DNA from: Pigoraptor vietnamica
Taxonomy: Eukaryota; Opisthokonta; Filasterea
NCBI GenBank assembly: GCA_943704525.1
Contig: CALSCQ010001132.1
Location: forward strand, 1-31,263
DNA length: 31,263 bases
Direction of reading: 5' to 3'
Position numbers and translations under genes: made by a program. The notes below the pieces were generated by a model, which worked only from the letters and a program-made list of their open reading frames with translations, made no database searches and was not told the origin of the DNA. Below are positions 20,601 to 30,696 of the stretch, piece after piece (position 1 is the first letter of the stretch; every line of letters starts with the position of its first letter).

Positions 20601-23600
20601 GCGTTTGTGCGTGTGTGTGCACGTGCATGTGTGTGTATGTGTGTCTTTGTGCAGTGTGTGTGTGTGTGTGTGTATGTGTGTGTGTGTCTGTGTGTGTGTG
20701 TGCGGGCGCAACGTACCTTTCCAATTACCCGATCAAACACGAGCTCGCTGTAGTCGACAACCCACGTGCGCGCCGCCTGGAGGATGCGCGCCTTGCGCCG
20801 CTGGTAGTACGCGACAAAGCCGACAACCAGCGCAGCAAACCCGCCCACAATCGAACCCGCCACAATGGCCACGGGGAAGCTCGCTGCGCAGAGGCGAGTG
20901 GTTAGGTTAGGGTGAGGGTTTAGGAGCGTCAAATTGCCCACGACAAACTTCCCATCGCTCACTCAAAGGGCATACAGGGGACACGTGCGTAACAGCCTGA
21001 TATTGTATCACTCAACCGCATGCGCACTCACCTGCAGTTTCGATGTCTTTCTCGCACGTCGTGAAGAGTGTGTCGCCGTACGCCACCGCATGAGTTCCCA
21101 GCGCGCACGGCAGCACGGTAATCGGCATAGAAACGGTGAACCGCGATGGGTCAAACAGCGGCGTCGAGGACGACACCCGCAGCGCATGCACGCCAACCGG
21201 AGCAATGACGCGCGGCGCCCCAAAGAGCACGGTCGCACCGACAATCCCCTTCTCGATCTCGCCGACGACCACGCCGCTCTCGTTCGCAGCTGCGCTTCCA
21301 AACGCAGCGACGGTCAGCTTGGCGACGACCAAGTGCAAGGGACTTCCCGCCAGAGCGCGCCCGAAGCCGTCCAGCACGCGGACGCCGAGATCGGAGGAGA
21401 GCGTGTCGCCGCTGTGCACGCTGAGCGTCCCCTGCTTTGCGAGCGTGGTTTCGTCCCACGCAAGTGCGCTGGGGGCCGTCGCGACGTTCGCATCGCCCAC
21501 CGACGCATACAGCGAATTGCGACGGAACGTCACACCCGACACGCCAGCGCCGAGGGCATCCGCGGCGTCCGGGTCGGCGGAGAACAGGGCACCGTAGTAA
21601 CCGCGGTTGTATTCGACGGTGCTGTTCCGGAGCGACAGGGTGCCGCGCGCACTTGCGGACGGTTGCCAGAAGATGGCGCCGCCACCTCCGTCGAAGCGAG
21701 AGGCCGCGACATTGCGCACGAACAAACACCTGTCCATTACAGCCGAAGCAGAGTCGGCGACGTAGAGGGCGCCACCGCGAACGGCCGCCGCGTTTCCCGC
21801 GAACACAGTGTCGGTTGCATCAAGTCGCGCGGCCTCCACGAGAGTAACGGCGCCGCCGCCGACGTCCTCTTTGAGCGAGCGGTTGCCCACAAAGCGCGCT
21901 CGCACAGCGACAACCTCGGACGTCCCGGCGGCCTCGACCGCGCCGCCGAGCAGGAACGTAATGTTGCGCACGGTCGAGTCCGTAACCACCAAGCGCGCGT
22001 CGTCGTACAGCTTGATGCCGCCATACGGAGAGGTAGATGCGCGCGACACCTCCGTCTGCACGCTGTCGCCGACGGTGCAGTTCGTGAACGACAGCAGCCC
22101 GGGGCCGTACACGACAAACACGACGCCCTCGAATCCGCCGCGATTTCGTAGAATTTCTGAGCCCACGAATGTTGCCTTCACGCCGAGGTAGATGAGGGCA
22201 CACCCGCCGCCATAGTGATCCGCAAAGTTGTCGCTGCACGTGCTGTTCACGACGGTGAGTATGACGTCATTCCACACGTCCAGCGCGCCCCCGTTTTCCT
22301 GCGCGGGGTGCAGTGCGATCAGCACACGGCGCCGAGTGCAAGGCAGAACAGTGCGGATTTGCAAGTGGCGCACACGTTGGTACAAAGGGAGCGAAGTCGC
22401 ACGGGGAAACGCCTTTGCGGCTCCATGCAGACTGCGACGTCCGTTCCGCAACATGACACCCCGCCAAAACGGCACCCTCGTCACGTGACCCACCAACGCA
22501 AAATTTCCGTTGAGCGTACTGCGCTCAATGGTAATGTTCGCCGCGCCCTCGGCGTGAATGGCCCCGCCGTAGTAGAGCGTTGCCGAGTTCTCGGTAAACG
22601 ACGAGTCCGCCACCTGAAGTGTTTGCAGGCGCGAGGTTCAGAAACACACCGAGAAAGCACACCAGTGCAGCGTAACATTCAGCAAAGACGTGAGTAACAT
22701 ACAGAAACGACGATGAGCCGCGCAGACCCACCAACAGCCGCGGGTTCCCCACAAGAAAGACGCCGCCGCCGTACTCGGGGCACGTATTACGCGACACGTC
22801 GCAATGAGAAAGCACGATGTCGACGGCCCCCAGAGCATAGATGAACCCCCCGGACTTCTCCACGGCCTCGTTCTCCGTTGCGCTCACGCGTGTCGCAGTG
22901 ACTCGCGCGCTATCTTGTGCATACACGGCGCCACCGAAGAGCTCCGCCGTGTTTGTCGACACGACGCCGCCCGTCATCGCGAAGGACGCGCGCGATAGGA
23001 GATACGCAGCCCCGCCGAGGGCACCGGCCCCATTCTGAGCCACGAGCGACGCGTCGCCCGACACGTCCACGGCGCCATCGCCCTTTGCATACACAGCGCC
23101 GCCGTTGTCCGCGGCAGTGTTGCCGACAACCACGACGTCCACGAGGACTGCGCGCGACTGCTCGTCGAGAAGAAGGGCGCCGCCGCCATGAAGAGTCGCC
23201 TGGTTCTGCATGAAGGCGGTCCATCGCGCCTCCATTCGCGCCGTGCCCGCGAGCGCCACCGCGCCGCCCCCCGCGTCGCTTGCCTTGTTGTCGACAAACG
23301 TGCAATTCGTGAGCGTCGCCGCCGCCGCTCCCTCCATGCTCAGCGCACCGCCGACGGGCGCCGCGCAAGACAGGAAGGAGGTACCCGCCGCGGAAAGGGT
23401 GGCGTTGCCGGTCAACATCACCGCCGCGCCCTTCGACAACGACGTGATGTTTGTAAACACGCACGAGTCCACCGCGATTTCCGAGCCGGCACCGCCGAAT
23501 ACAATCGGACCGCGCCCGCAGTCGGCAAAAGAGAGATTCGCAAACGACACGCGCGCGCTCACGTCAAACACGGCACTCCCGGCGACATCCGCATTCCCTC

Positions 23601-24045
23601 TGCGCCAGTTGTCCCGCACAAAACCCACGCACGACGTGAGCGTGGCCTGGCATGACGAGACGTTCAGCGACGGCACGTCCACGCTCAGCAGGCTATCGGG
23701 TTCGTCGTCGTCCGCGGCCGCGGTGCACGTGAGCACAGGGGCGTTTCCTCCACTCGGCAGTCCCTCGAACGCGAGCGGGACGTCCACGTCGAGGTGACCG
23801 ATGGGGTGCACGCCCGGCAGGAAACGCACGACGGAAGCGCCCCTCGATTTTGCCTGCGAGACGGCTACATCCGCTGTGCGGAAGGGGTGCGTCGCATTCC
23901 CAGCCGTCCCCGCGTCGTCACTGCCCCAGGGCGCGACGTACAATGGCGGCGAACTTGCGCTCGCGGTGAGTTGAAGCGTACAAATGAGCCCCAGCGCCCA
24001 CAAGGCGCAGAGCAGCCACGCTCGCGTGCCTCGAGGGCGACGCAT
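17674..24045 (-). CDS. Receptor-like TKL kinase with beta-helix (Pmp-like) ectodomain (12 exons, 1484 aa)
   Basis: Exons in coding order are 24045-22732, 22613-22494, 22298-21032, 20883-20717, 20519-19593, 19404-19353, 19110-18994, 18828-18776, 18582-18526, 18373-18238, 18116-17966 and 17767-17674; all are in phase. A signal peptide (1-31, WLLCALWALGLICTLQL) is followed by a DUF1565-like start (YVAPWGSDDAGTAGNATHPF) and about 870 residues of right-handed beta-helix repeats with GG(A/G)(V/L) and FxxN motifs (GGAVYAQDS, FVDNKA), as in chlamydial Pmp-type solenoids. The TM helix is at about 903-927 (PVAIVAGSIVGGFAALVVGF). The kinase has VIGKGAYGEVFVG at 953, the VAIK lysine at 975, a ~270-residue Ser/Gly/Pro-rich insertion before helix C, LRHPNIVLFMG, HLDLKSPN at 1341, VADFG at 1359 and MAPEML. 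HRD is HLD. It is likely a cell-surface receptor; the ligand is unknown. An upstream in-frame ATG at 24129 is less likely because the signal peptide would be buried. Confidence 0.92.
19533..19556. repeat. Poly-G run
   Basis: G7-T-G16 in intron 5 of the kinase gene (poly-C on its coding strand, after the donor at 19592). Confidence 0.95.
20616..20702. repeat. (GT)n microsatellite, imperfect
   Basis: In intron 4 of the kinase gene between the TM exon and the glycine-loop exon. Confidence 0.93.
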
Positions 24046-25008
24046 CCTTGAGTCACCAGCCCCCCATCCCCTAGTCAAAGTGTCCACTCGAATGGGGTCC
24101 AACGTCAGTGTCCAAGCAGAGTTGGCCAAGTGAAGGGGAAGCGTGTGTCAGTGTGAGGACAGGCTTCGCTGTCTTCTTCTCGGATGCGCCCAGCACACGG
24201 AAGGGGAAGGGGCGCAGTGGGATGGGCGTTTCGAGAACGGAGCCCAAGCACGCACACACCCCCCTTGGGTGGCAATGCATTTGCTCACTGTCGGAATGCA
24301 ATTACGATGCAAAACGGGCAATATTTGCGAGTCAAATTGTATTGAGAAAATTTTCCGAAATGCGCTTTGCATTCGATGTGCCGAGAGAAGCGTTGCCATG
24401 GCAAACATTACGGGCGGTTACCCCGAGAAAGGGTGATTGTGTTACGGGAAGGAAGTAACGATGTTACTTCCTTGTCGTAACGTTAAAATGTCGGAGGGTC
24501 ACGAGTGGCTTTTTGGCAGCTCTAAAAATATCTTGCCTTGCGTGCCAACCATTCTCTGACAATGCACACACAGAACAAACGGGTGCGTTCCCACGCGCGA
24601 GTCCTCGAAACGAATGGGCAATTCTTTGTGTCGACACACTCCATTGAACAGTGCGGGCTTCTGTCGAGTCCACAGCGAATGCGAATGTAAGTCGGTCACT
24701 TTCAGTCAGGCTTAATTGGAGCTCGATTTCAAGCGGCTGTTACACCAATATTTTGGCATCGCAAAAGGTGCTCTGGGTCTGCAATGGACATTGGAGCCAT
24801 GAGAGGGTTCGTGTGTGTGCAAGTTAATTGCTACTACTTTGGGAAGGTACATATCGGTTTAACTGAAAAGACTGGAACGGCCGCGACAGCCAGCCACAAA
24901 GCGCGTTTTCGGTATCGTAATTGCGCTCGACAAACGGACAAATGGACAAACGGAGCCCCAAGTTCAATACAGATATATATTCCAGACTGGAACGACAGAC
25001 AAGCGCAC
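24046..25008. other. Spacer between kinase start and PLAC8 stop
   Basis: No gene supported. Bases 24046-24300 should hold the kinase promoter and 5' UTR (minus strand), and 24900-25008 the PLAC8 3' end. Bases of about 24290-24780 have lower GC. A perfect inverted repeat lies at 24449-24473. Short open frames at 24464-24699 have no protein texture. Confidence 0.6.
24449..24473. repeat. Perfect 11-bp inverted repeat with 3-base loop
   Basis: AAGGAAGTAAC / GAT / GTTACTTCCTT. It could be a palindromic protein-binding site or a hairpin, about 400 bases upstream of the kinase start. Confidence 0.8.
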
Positions 25009-25688
25009 TTAGACGACGGGCTTGCCAGAGTCGCCGTACGCAACACCGCGGATCTTGAGCTCGCGGGCGTCCTGCATGACGGCGCAGGGGAAGCAGCAGC
25101 AGCAAGCAATGCAGTCGCCGAGCATGTTGCCCTGTGGTTCCGCAGAGGGACAGTGGAGGGGAAAGAACGTCGGTCAGTCTCTCGAAAAAGTAAACAAGCC
25201 AATTCAGGGTATTCGCTAAGCACATTTCGCCAAAGCAAATTCGTCCGACCGCTTACCTGGATCTGGAACTTGTTGCGGACCTCCTGGCGCCAGAGGAAGT
25301 AGACGCAGGGGAGGCAGCAGAAGACGCACGCGTTCGTGCAGAAGACACCGTCCGAGCCGATGCAGCCGGCCGTGAAGCAGGGCTTGGCGCACGACTCGCC
25401 ATCAATGCCGAACGTGGCCTTGCCACCGCTCGTGATGACCGAGTTGTTGACGGCGAGCATGTAGGCCTGCGTGCCGAAGAGGACTGCACGGGGACAGCGG
25501 GAATTTGTGAGAAAGAAGTGAAGAGGAAGAAGTACGCAGCCGCCGGTGCAACACTGATAGGATACTAGTGTTGCTTCCGCGCGCACTGCAAGCTTCTGCG
25601 CAGTCGACTAGCACACGCGCGGGGAATACTCACAGATCTTCATGTCGTCGAAGATGCCGAAAAGGCCGGTGCTCCAGGGGTTCGACAT
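25009..25688 (-). CDS. PLAC8-family cysteine-rich membrane protein (3 exons, 134 aa)
   Basis: Exons are 25688-25634, 25483-25257 and 25131-25009, in phase, stop TAA. PLAC8 (DUF614) proteins are small Cys-rich membrane-associated proteins, linked in plants and fungi to cell number/size control and cadmium or calcium handling. The PLAC8 hallmarks are visible: MSNPWSTGLFGIFDD at the start (the WSTGLF motif), a central Cys run (CTNACVFCCLPCVYFLW), RNKFQIQG, and the terminal signature GDCIACCCCFPCAVMQDARE followed by LKIRG. Length is normal for the family. The first half (residues 20-60) diverges: the usual CxxxCxCPC cluster is replaced by FLFGTQAYMLAVNNSVI. The gene shares a 5' region with the NOL7-like gene at 26330. 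Confidence 0.88.
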
Positions 25689-26329
25689 TTTCTCGTTTGG
25701 GGGTGGCTGCTCGTGTCAACGGGGCGGCAAGGGGAATCTGGGTTCAAATTCTCCCTCGCAAACGGCGCGTCTCTCTTCAAGCAAAGCGAGTGCGAGGAGT
25801 GGTCGTCGAGTCAGCGGTCAACCGCGTGCTGCCGAAGTCAGAGTGGAGGGTGGAGTGTGTGTGCGTTCGTGTGCGTGTGTGAGAGAGAGCGCGTGCTGTT
25901 GTGTGACCATGCGGCGGCAACCGCAGTCGAGTAAAAACAGCCATCGAATAATAATTCTTCTGACTATGAAAAATGTACCAATTACAAATTCCGAAATAAA
26001 TTTTCCCGCCCAACTTTGTAAAATTATTTGAATTTTTTGCATGTCTGGCCGCGTGGGTGTGTGCGGGGCTTGTCCTTTTGTGGTTTCTGCGGTGAGAAAT
26101 ATTCTTAAAAAGGCACTTACTTAAATTAATTGCTACATATGGATTCATTTCAGAAAATTTGTACTGTCTGGACATTTATATTGGCACGTAAAGGATAGCA
26201 CGTGGCATCATGTGAATTCCAGAGGCTCTTAGAGCCTCTGGTGAATTCACGTGACACAGACACGTGCAGGCCCGGCGACGAGGTCAAAACGACAGGCACA
26301 CAGTGTGAGCTCTCTCTATCGTCAATAAG
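25689..26329. promoter_or_regulatory. Shared 5' region of PLAC8 and NOL7-like genes
   Basis: Divergent intergenic region. An AT-rich centre (about 25940-26190) is followed by a hairpin-forming palindrome at 26212-26250 and three CACGTG E-box/G-box palindromes (26199-26204, 26248-26253, 26261-26266), 64-131 bases upstream of the NOL7-like ATG. A GAGAGAG tract lies at about 25880. No gene inside. Confidence 0.55.
26212..26250. repeat. Near-perfect palindrome (hairpin)
   Basis: GTGAATTC-CAGAGGCTC / loop / GAGCCTCTG-GTGAATTCAC. The arms match except for a 2-base bulge, and the right arm overlaps a CACGTG. EcoRI-like GAATTC words lie at both ends. Confidence 0.85.
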
Positions 26330-27262
26330 ATGGTACAGACGCGTTCGAAGAGGGCAGCGGAGACTGTCACAGAGGACGATGGCGGAAAAGCCACCGCGAA
26401 GAGGCCGCGCACAGGCGCAAAGCGGACCAGCGGCGACGGGAGTGTCGCCACCGAAGGTCGCAGTGCCAGTACGAAGAGCACAATATTGAAGGAGCCCTCG
26501 GCCGACTCCAGCGGTGTTCGTAAGCGAAAAGGAAAGGCGGCGTCGGACGACGCAGTAACTGGCGATGGGAAGAATAGCGCTGAGGACGGTGCATCCGTAC
26601 CCGACGCAGACGTCGCAAACAAGACGAAGGGGAGTCGAAAGTCGACGAAGAAAGCGGAGCCTGCACCCCCGGCCGTAATGAACGCTGCGCAGGGTGCTTC
26701 CGAAGACGACGACGAAGCACCGGAGGACGTTAGTTTTGCGGTGGGAAAGGCGTCGGCAGCGTCGCGCGTCGTCGCCGAAAAGTTAGCGCGCGACGTTCAC
26801 GCCGAGGAGCAGCGTAAAAAGCGCGCGCGAACGGCAGAGCGCGATCGCCGCCAGCATGAGGAAAAGAAGGGCCGTCTCGCTCTCTCCGTGCTCAAGGTGC
26901 TCGCGCGTGCGCCGAAGGAAAAGCTCGCGCTTGCCAGTGCATCTCAGGCGAAGGACGCCTCTTCTGACGTCGAGGACGGCGTGATGGGAGGCCTCGATGA
27001 GAGCGAAGGGAGCAGGGGCGCTGCTGCCGAGGGCCTTGCAAGCGACGCGGCCGTGCGAAGAGTGGGCGAGTTCGAAGTCGCGGTCGTCGACAAGTATGTG
27101 GAGCGGCGCGCCCACCCAACGTCTGAGGACGCGGTGCGTTTCATGCAGCGACGGTTGTATGGGGCGGGCGTGCGGAGAATGGACGCCGTGCGTTTTATGT
27201 CGCAGAAGCAGCGGACAAGAGTGGGAGCGCCGTCGCGACGCTTCGTGGTGCCGAAGCGATAG
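26330..27262 (+). CDS. NOL7: NOL7/UTP16-type nucleolar protein (single exon, 310 aa)
   Basis: One uninterrupted frame from ATG 26330 to TAG. NOL7 and yeast Utp16 are nucleolar small-subunit processome factors in early pre-rRNA processing. The N-terminal 120 residues are low-complexity Lys/Arg/Ser/Thr/Glu with NLS-like clusters (TAKRPRTGAKR, VRKRKGK). At about 125 comes the family hallmark EDDDEAPEDVSFAVGK, followed by a long charged helix (about 145-185, EEQRKKRARTAERDRRQHEE). The C-terminal domain matches the NUC129/NOL7 signature: FMQRRLYGAGVRRMDAVRFM with a basic end RRFVVPKR. Human NOL7 is 257 residues with the same order. It is the only intronless host gene here. It is divergent from PLAC8. 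Confidence 0.85.
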   Translation: MVQTRSKRAAETVTEDDGGKATAKRPRTGAKRTSGDGSVATEGRSASTKSTILKEPSADSSGVRKRKGKAASDDAVTGDGKNSAEDGASVPDADVANKTKGSRKSTKKAEPAPPAVMNAAQGASEDDDEAPEDVSFAVGKASAASRVVAEKLARDVHAEEQRKKRARTAERDRRQHEEKKGRLALSVLKVLARAPKEKLALASASQAKDASSDVEDGVMGGLDESEGSRGAAAEGLASDAAVRRVGEFEVAVVDKYVERRAHPTSEDAVRFMQRRLYGAGVRRMDAVRFMSQKQRTRVGAPSRRFVVPKR

Positions 27263-27549
27263 TGTGACTAAACAAATGTTAGGCCGAATAGAATGAAAGA
27301 GCCGACTGTGTGGGATGCGTATTGTGTTGGGGGGAAAGCCAGGGTGAAGGAGGCCCTGCAACCTCAAGACTGTGCCCATTTTGTATTTGTAACCTCAGTG
27401 AGCCTGTTTTGCAGTGACCAGGACGTGTAGAAAGCAGTTGCCTTCTCGCTCTCATCCGTCTGTGTGTGTAACACGTAACATCACGTGCATTCTCCGACCA
27501 CACAAAGAAAGCGGGTGACCCAAAAAAACAGTTTCGCACACAATTCGCG

Positions 27550-30299
27550 ATGGCGCGCGCTAGCATCGCGCGGGCGACGCTATTACACGTGCGTTCGGTG
27601 CGCCGCGCACGTGGGTGGCAGACGCCGCCCCAAGAGCAGTCGCTCGACTCGGCACAACATGCTCACGAAACGCAGGGAAGCGCGGAGGACATCGTCGCCA
27701 AGATTGCCGCGCATCCGCTGCCGCCGGACCTTCGCGTCTATGGGATCAACGCTGAGCGCGCGCTAGTGCCTTCCTTGCCGAAGGAGCGACGGGGCGATGT
27801 GGACGTTGTCGCCGCTGTCGCCCGCCGGCTCTTCTCGCCACAGTCCGTGCAACCGCAACACAACTCGGCCGATGCGCGAAGTGCGACTGCGCCCGCGACA
27901 CTGCAAGCCCCGCCGCGAGCACGTGCCCTTGTGTCTGCCGCTAAGCCGCCGCATGACGCGAACAGGGAGCCCGTCGCACACACGGGCGCAGTGGTGCAGC
28001 CACTGCCGACCCCAAAAGCGTCGCCGCCGGGGACTAAGGGTCCTGCCATGCCGCGTGTGCCACCGCCGCAGCCGACGGCGACCGCCGCGTTGCAATCGAG
28101 TTTACAAACCGTCGGGGCTCCGAACTCGCCGTCTGCGCCATCGCCACAGCCTTCTGCGGCTCACGCGGTGCCGCCACCGCCGAAAGCGTCGGCACCCGTG
28201 ACTAAGGGTCCTCACATGTCCCGGGTGCCACCTCCGCAGCCGATGCCATCGACTTCACAAACCGTCGACGCTCCGAAGTCGCCGCCCGCGCCATCGCCAC
28301 AGCCCCCTTCGACTTCCGCGGTGCCGCCGACGTCCGCGCCCGTGACTAAGGGTCCTCACATGTCCCAGGTGCCACAGCCGCAGCCCCCTACGACTCACGC
28401 GGTGCAGCCACCGACGACTTCAAAAGCGTCTGCTCACGGGATGAAGGATTCCGATGCGCCGCGTGTGCCTCGTCTGCTGCGGCCGGAGGCAATCGCCGAA
28501 CTTCAGTCGAGTTCACGATTCATCGAGGCTCACGACTCCCCCTCTGCGTTGTCGTCAGAGCACCGTACGGTACCGCTACCGCCGACCCCAGAGCAAGAGA
28601 CTCGCGGCGCCGCACCGGTCGTGCCACGGAGGCGTGCGTTGGATGCATTCAACGCGAATGCGGCCAAGTGGCGCGGGCCGTTGCGTGCGATGGGCGCTGG
28701 TCACGTGTCGCTGACGTTTGATGTGCAGCGGGGCATCGCGTTTCTCACGCTGGACAACATGGCCGTGCGCAATGCGCTGAGTGGGCGGATGATGGTGGAA
28801 CTCGCGGAAGCCGTCGACGCGCTGGAGGTCTTTCGAGGGCGTGCGGTGGTTGTGCGCGGTGCGGGCGGCTTCTTCTGTTCCGGTGCGGACCTTTCGGTGC
28901 GCGAGTGCGACACAGAGTACTATGGGGACGGCATGTGGGTGTTGCGTTCCCCCCCCCCTCTCTCTCTCTTGCGGACACGGCCTGTGATTGTTCCGCCGTC
29001 TTCTTGTGTGTGTGTGTGTGTGTGGGTGTGCGCGTGGGTGTGTGCGACACGTAAGCATCCATTCTGTTACTGCCCGTATCACACAGGGCGAGCTGCAGCT
29101 TCGTCTCCGTTTGTTACTCGCCGTTACTCCCCGCGCTTTCGCTGTGCGCATAATGGGGATGCAAGTGACCTGCGACCGCTGTGTTGCGCCAGACTCACCG
29201 CGCGCCTCCGCACGCAGGTCGACCCTCATGCGTCACACTCTGCGCCGCTTCGAGCGACTTCCGCTCGTCACCATCGCCGCGATCGACGGCGGTGCGTTTG
29301 GGGGCGGCGCTGAGCTCGCGACTGCGTGCGACCACCGCGTGGCCATGGGCGACGCACGCGTGGCATTTGTGCAGGCGAAGATGGGCGTGGTGTGCGGTGG
29401 GTCATGGCGCACATTAGGCATGCGCAGTCGCCCCTCTTTGTTTATGCTGGTTGCGTGCGTGTGCGCGTGTGCGTGTGTGTGTGTGCGTGCTTAGATTGTG
29501 CAGGCGAAGATGGACGTGGTGTGCGGTGGGTCATGTGCGCACATTAGGCATGCGCAGTCGCCCCTCTTTGTTTATGCTGGTTGCGTGCGTGTGCGCGTGT
29601 GCGCGTGTGTGTGTGTGCGTGCTTAGTTGGAGCTTGATGATGAGCACATCCCCCTGTCCTAATGCCCTTTTCACCTCGTCGTAACATGTTGCAGGGTGGG
29701 GCGGCACAGCGCGCCTCGTGTCAATTGTCGGCAAGTCAAAGGCCCTGCGCATTCTCACAACCGCAACGCCCCTCTCAAGCCACGAGTGCCGAGAACTCGG
29801 TCTCGTCGACGTCGTCGTCCCACACCCCAACGTACACGCGCACCCACACACACGCATTGGCGGCGACCCCTTGTTTGCTGCTGTCCACGAGTTTCTCGAG
29901 CCCCTCCTCCGTCTCCCCGTCGACGCACTCGCGGGCGCAAAGCGCTCGGTGTTTGCGGCTGTGGACGCGCCAACGCCTTTCGACGCGAGCATGCGAGAGG
30001 GCGAAGTGTTCATGTCCCTCTGGGGCGGACCCTCCCATCGAGCCGCACTGAGTGCGCGCGACAAGGTTTCGTCGAAAAACGCCCCGTCGGAAAACGCGGC
30101 GTCGGAAAACGACCCGTCGGAAATCGCCGTGTCGGATATCGCACCGGACGGCAGTGGGTCTGTGCCGACGAATGTTACTGACAGCGCCGCTCACTCCAAG
30201 GGGACTCATGCGGAGGAGCCGAAGCCCGCTACGTCGGGACCTGGCGCGCCGCAACAACAGCGTCGAACGCCCCTTCCCCCGCCGTTTGTATATCGATAA
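27550..30299 (+). CDS. ECHDC1: ECHDC1-like ethylmalonyl-CoA decarboxylase with Pro-rich N-terminal extension (3 exons, 722 aa)
   Basis: Exons are 27550-28934, 29218-29396 and 29695-30299, in phase, stop TAA. ECHDC1 destroys ethylmalonyl-CoA and methylmalonyl-CoA made by side reactions of acetyl-CoA carboxylase (metabolite repair). The crotonase fold covers about residues 380-660: GIAFLTLDN, NALSGRMMVEL, FFCSGADLS (first oxyanion-hole strand), GGAFGGGAELATACD (second), KMGVV, WGGTARLV, and the ECHDC1-type end with SLWGGP. Residues 1-25 are Arg-rich and non-acidic (MARASIARATLLHVRSVRR), fitting a mitochondrial presequence, whereas animal ECHDC1 is cytosolic. Residues of about 100-350 are a Pro/Ala/Ser linker with tandem repeats not usual in the family, and a 5-residue SEN(A/D)xx-type repeat follows the domain. 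Another crotonase subfamily is possible, but WGGP and GWGG favour ECHDC1. Confidence 0.88.
28033..28470 (+). repeat. Imperfect tandem repeats in the Pro-rich linker of the ECHDC1-like gene
   Basis: The word ACTAAGGGTCCT starts at 28033, 28201 and 28345 (spacings 168 and 144). It begins units coding TKGPxMxxVPxPQP...QTVxAPxSPxAPSPQP, with a degenerate fourth copy after about 28438. Spacing multiples of three keep the frame. Confidence 0.8.
29004..29024. repeat. (GT)n microsatellite
   Basis: Short GT tract in intron 1 of the ECHDC1-like gene, preceded by CCCCCCCCCC(TC)n at about 28950-28970. Confidence 0.9.
29367..29626 (+). repeat. Tandem duplication of the exon 2 end plus intron 2 start
   Basis: Copy 1 (29367-29494) covers the last ~30 coding bases of exon 2, its donor and about 98 intron bases. 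Copy 2 (29496-29626) repeats it almost exactly, with a 2-base insertion after GGGTCATG, a G-to-A change in the coding part (GGC to GAC) and microsatellite length differences. Both copies end in GTGCTTAG-type sequence. Confidence 0.93.
30066..30140 (+). repeat. 15-bp tandem repeat, five copies, coding
   Basis: Units at 30066, 30081, 30096, 30111 and 30126 of consensus GCCCCGTCGGAAAAC encode a 5-residue repeat of the type APSEN near the C-terminus of the ECHDC1-like protein. Confidence 0.9.
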
Positions 30300-30485
30300 A
30301 CGAGGTTGACTTGACCGCGATTATGCTTTGGTGTTCGTATGTGCTCGTGGGGGTGTGCATTTGAGCATGCATGCATGTGGGGGTCTGTTGGGGCGCATAT
30401 GTGCGTGGTGTAGGCGCGTAAGGGGGTGAAGTGACGCTGGATGAGACGGCAGACATTCACCAAATTTTTTAGTGTATCCAACACA

Positions 30486-30663
30486 CTAATCAGTGGCGTC
30501 GGCGAGTGTCTCATTGCCGCTCGCGTCGCGCTGAACAGTGGCGCCGGGGAAAAAGAAGGCAATTTCGCGCGCGGCTGTGGCCGGACTGTCTGCAGTGGGA
30601 TGCATTTAAGGACAAGAGACAACGCGCACGCGCGCACACGCGTATACACTCACACTCGAACAT

Positions 30664-30696
<33 letters not shown>

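Noticed and set aside
20934-22151. Plus-strand 405-aa open frame
   Set aside because: Antisense shadow of the beta-helix exon (21032-22298), with biased Arg/His/Ala composition and no domain.
24046-24129. Upstream in-frame start of the kinase gene (ATG at 24129)
   Set aside because: It would place 28 polar residues before a clear signal peptide; ATG 24045 gives a normal N-terminus.
26783-27379. Minus-strand 198-aa frame opposite the NOL7-like gene
   Set aside because: No motif, and the plus strand has the NOL7/UTP16 signatures.
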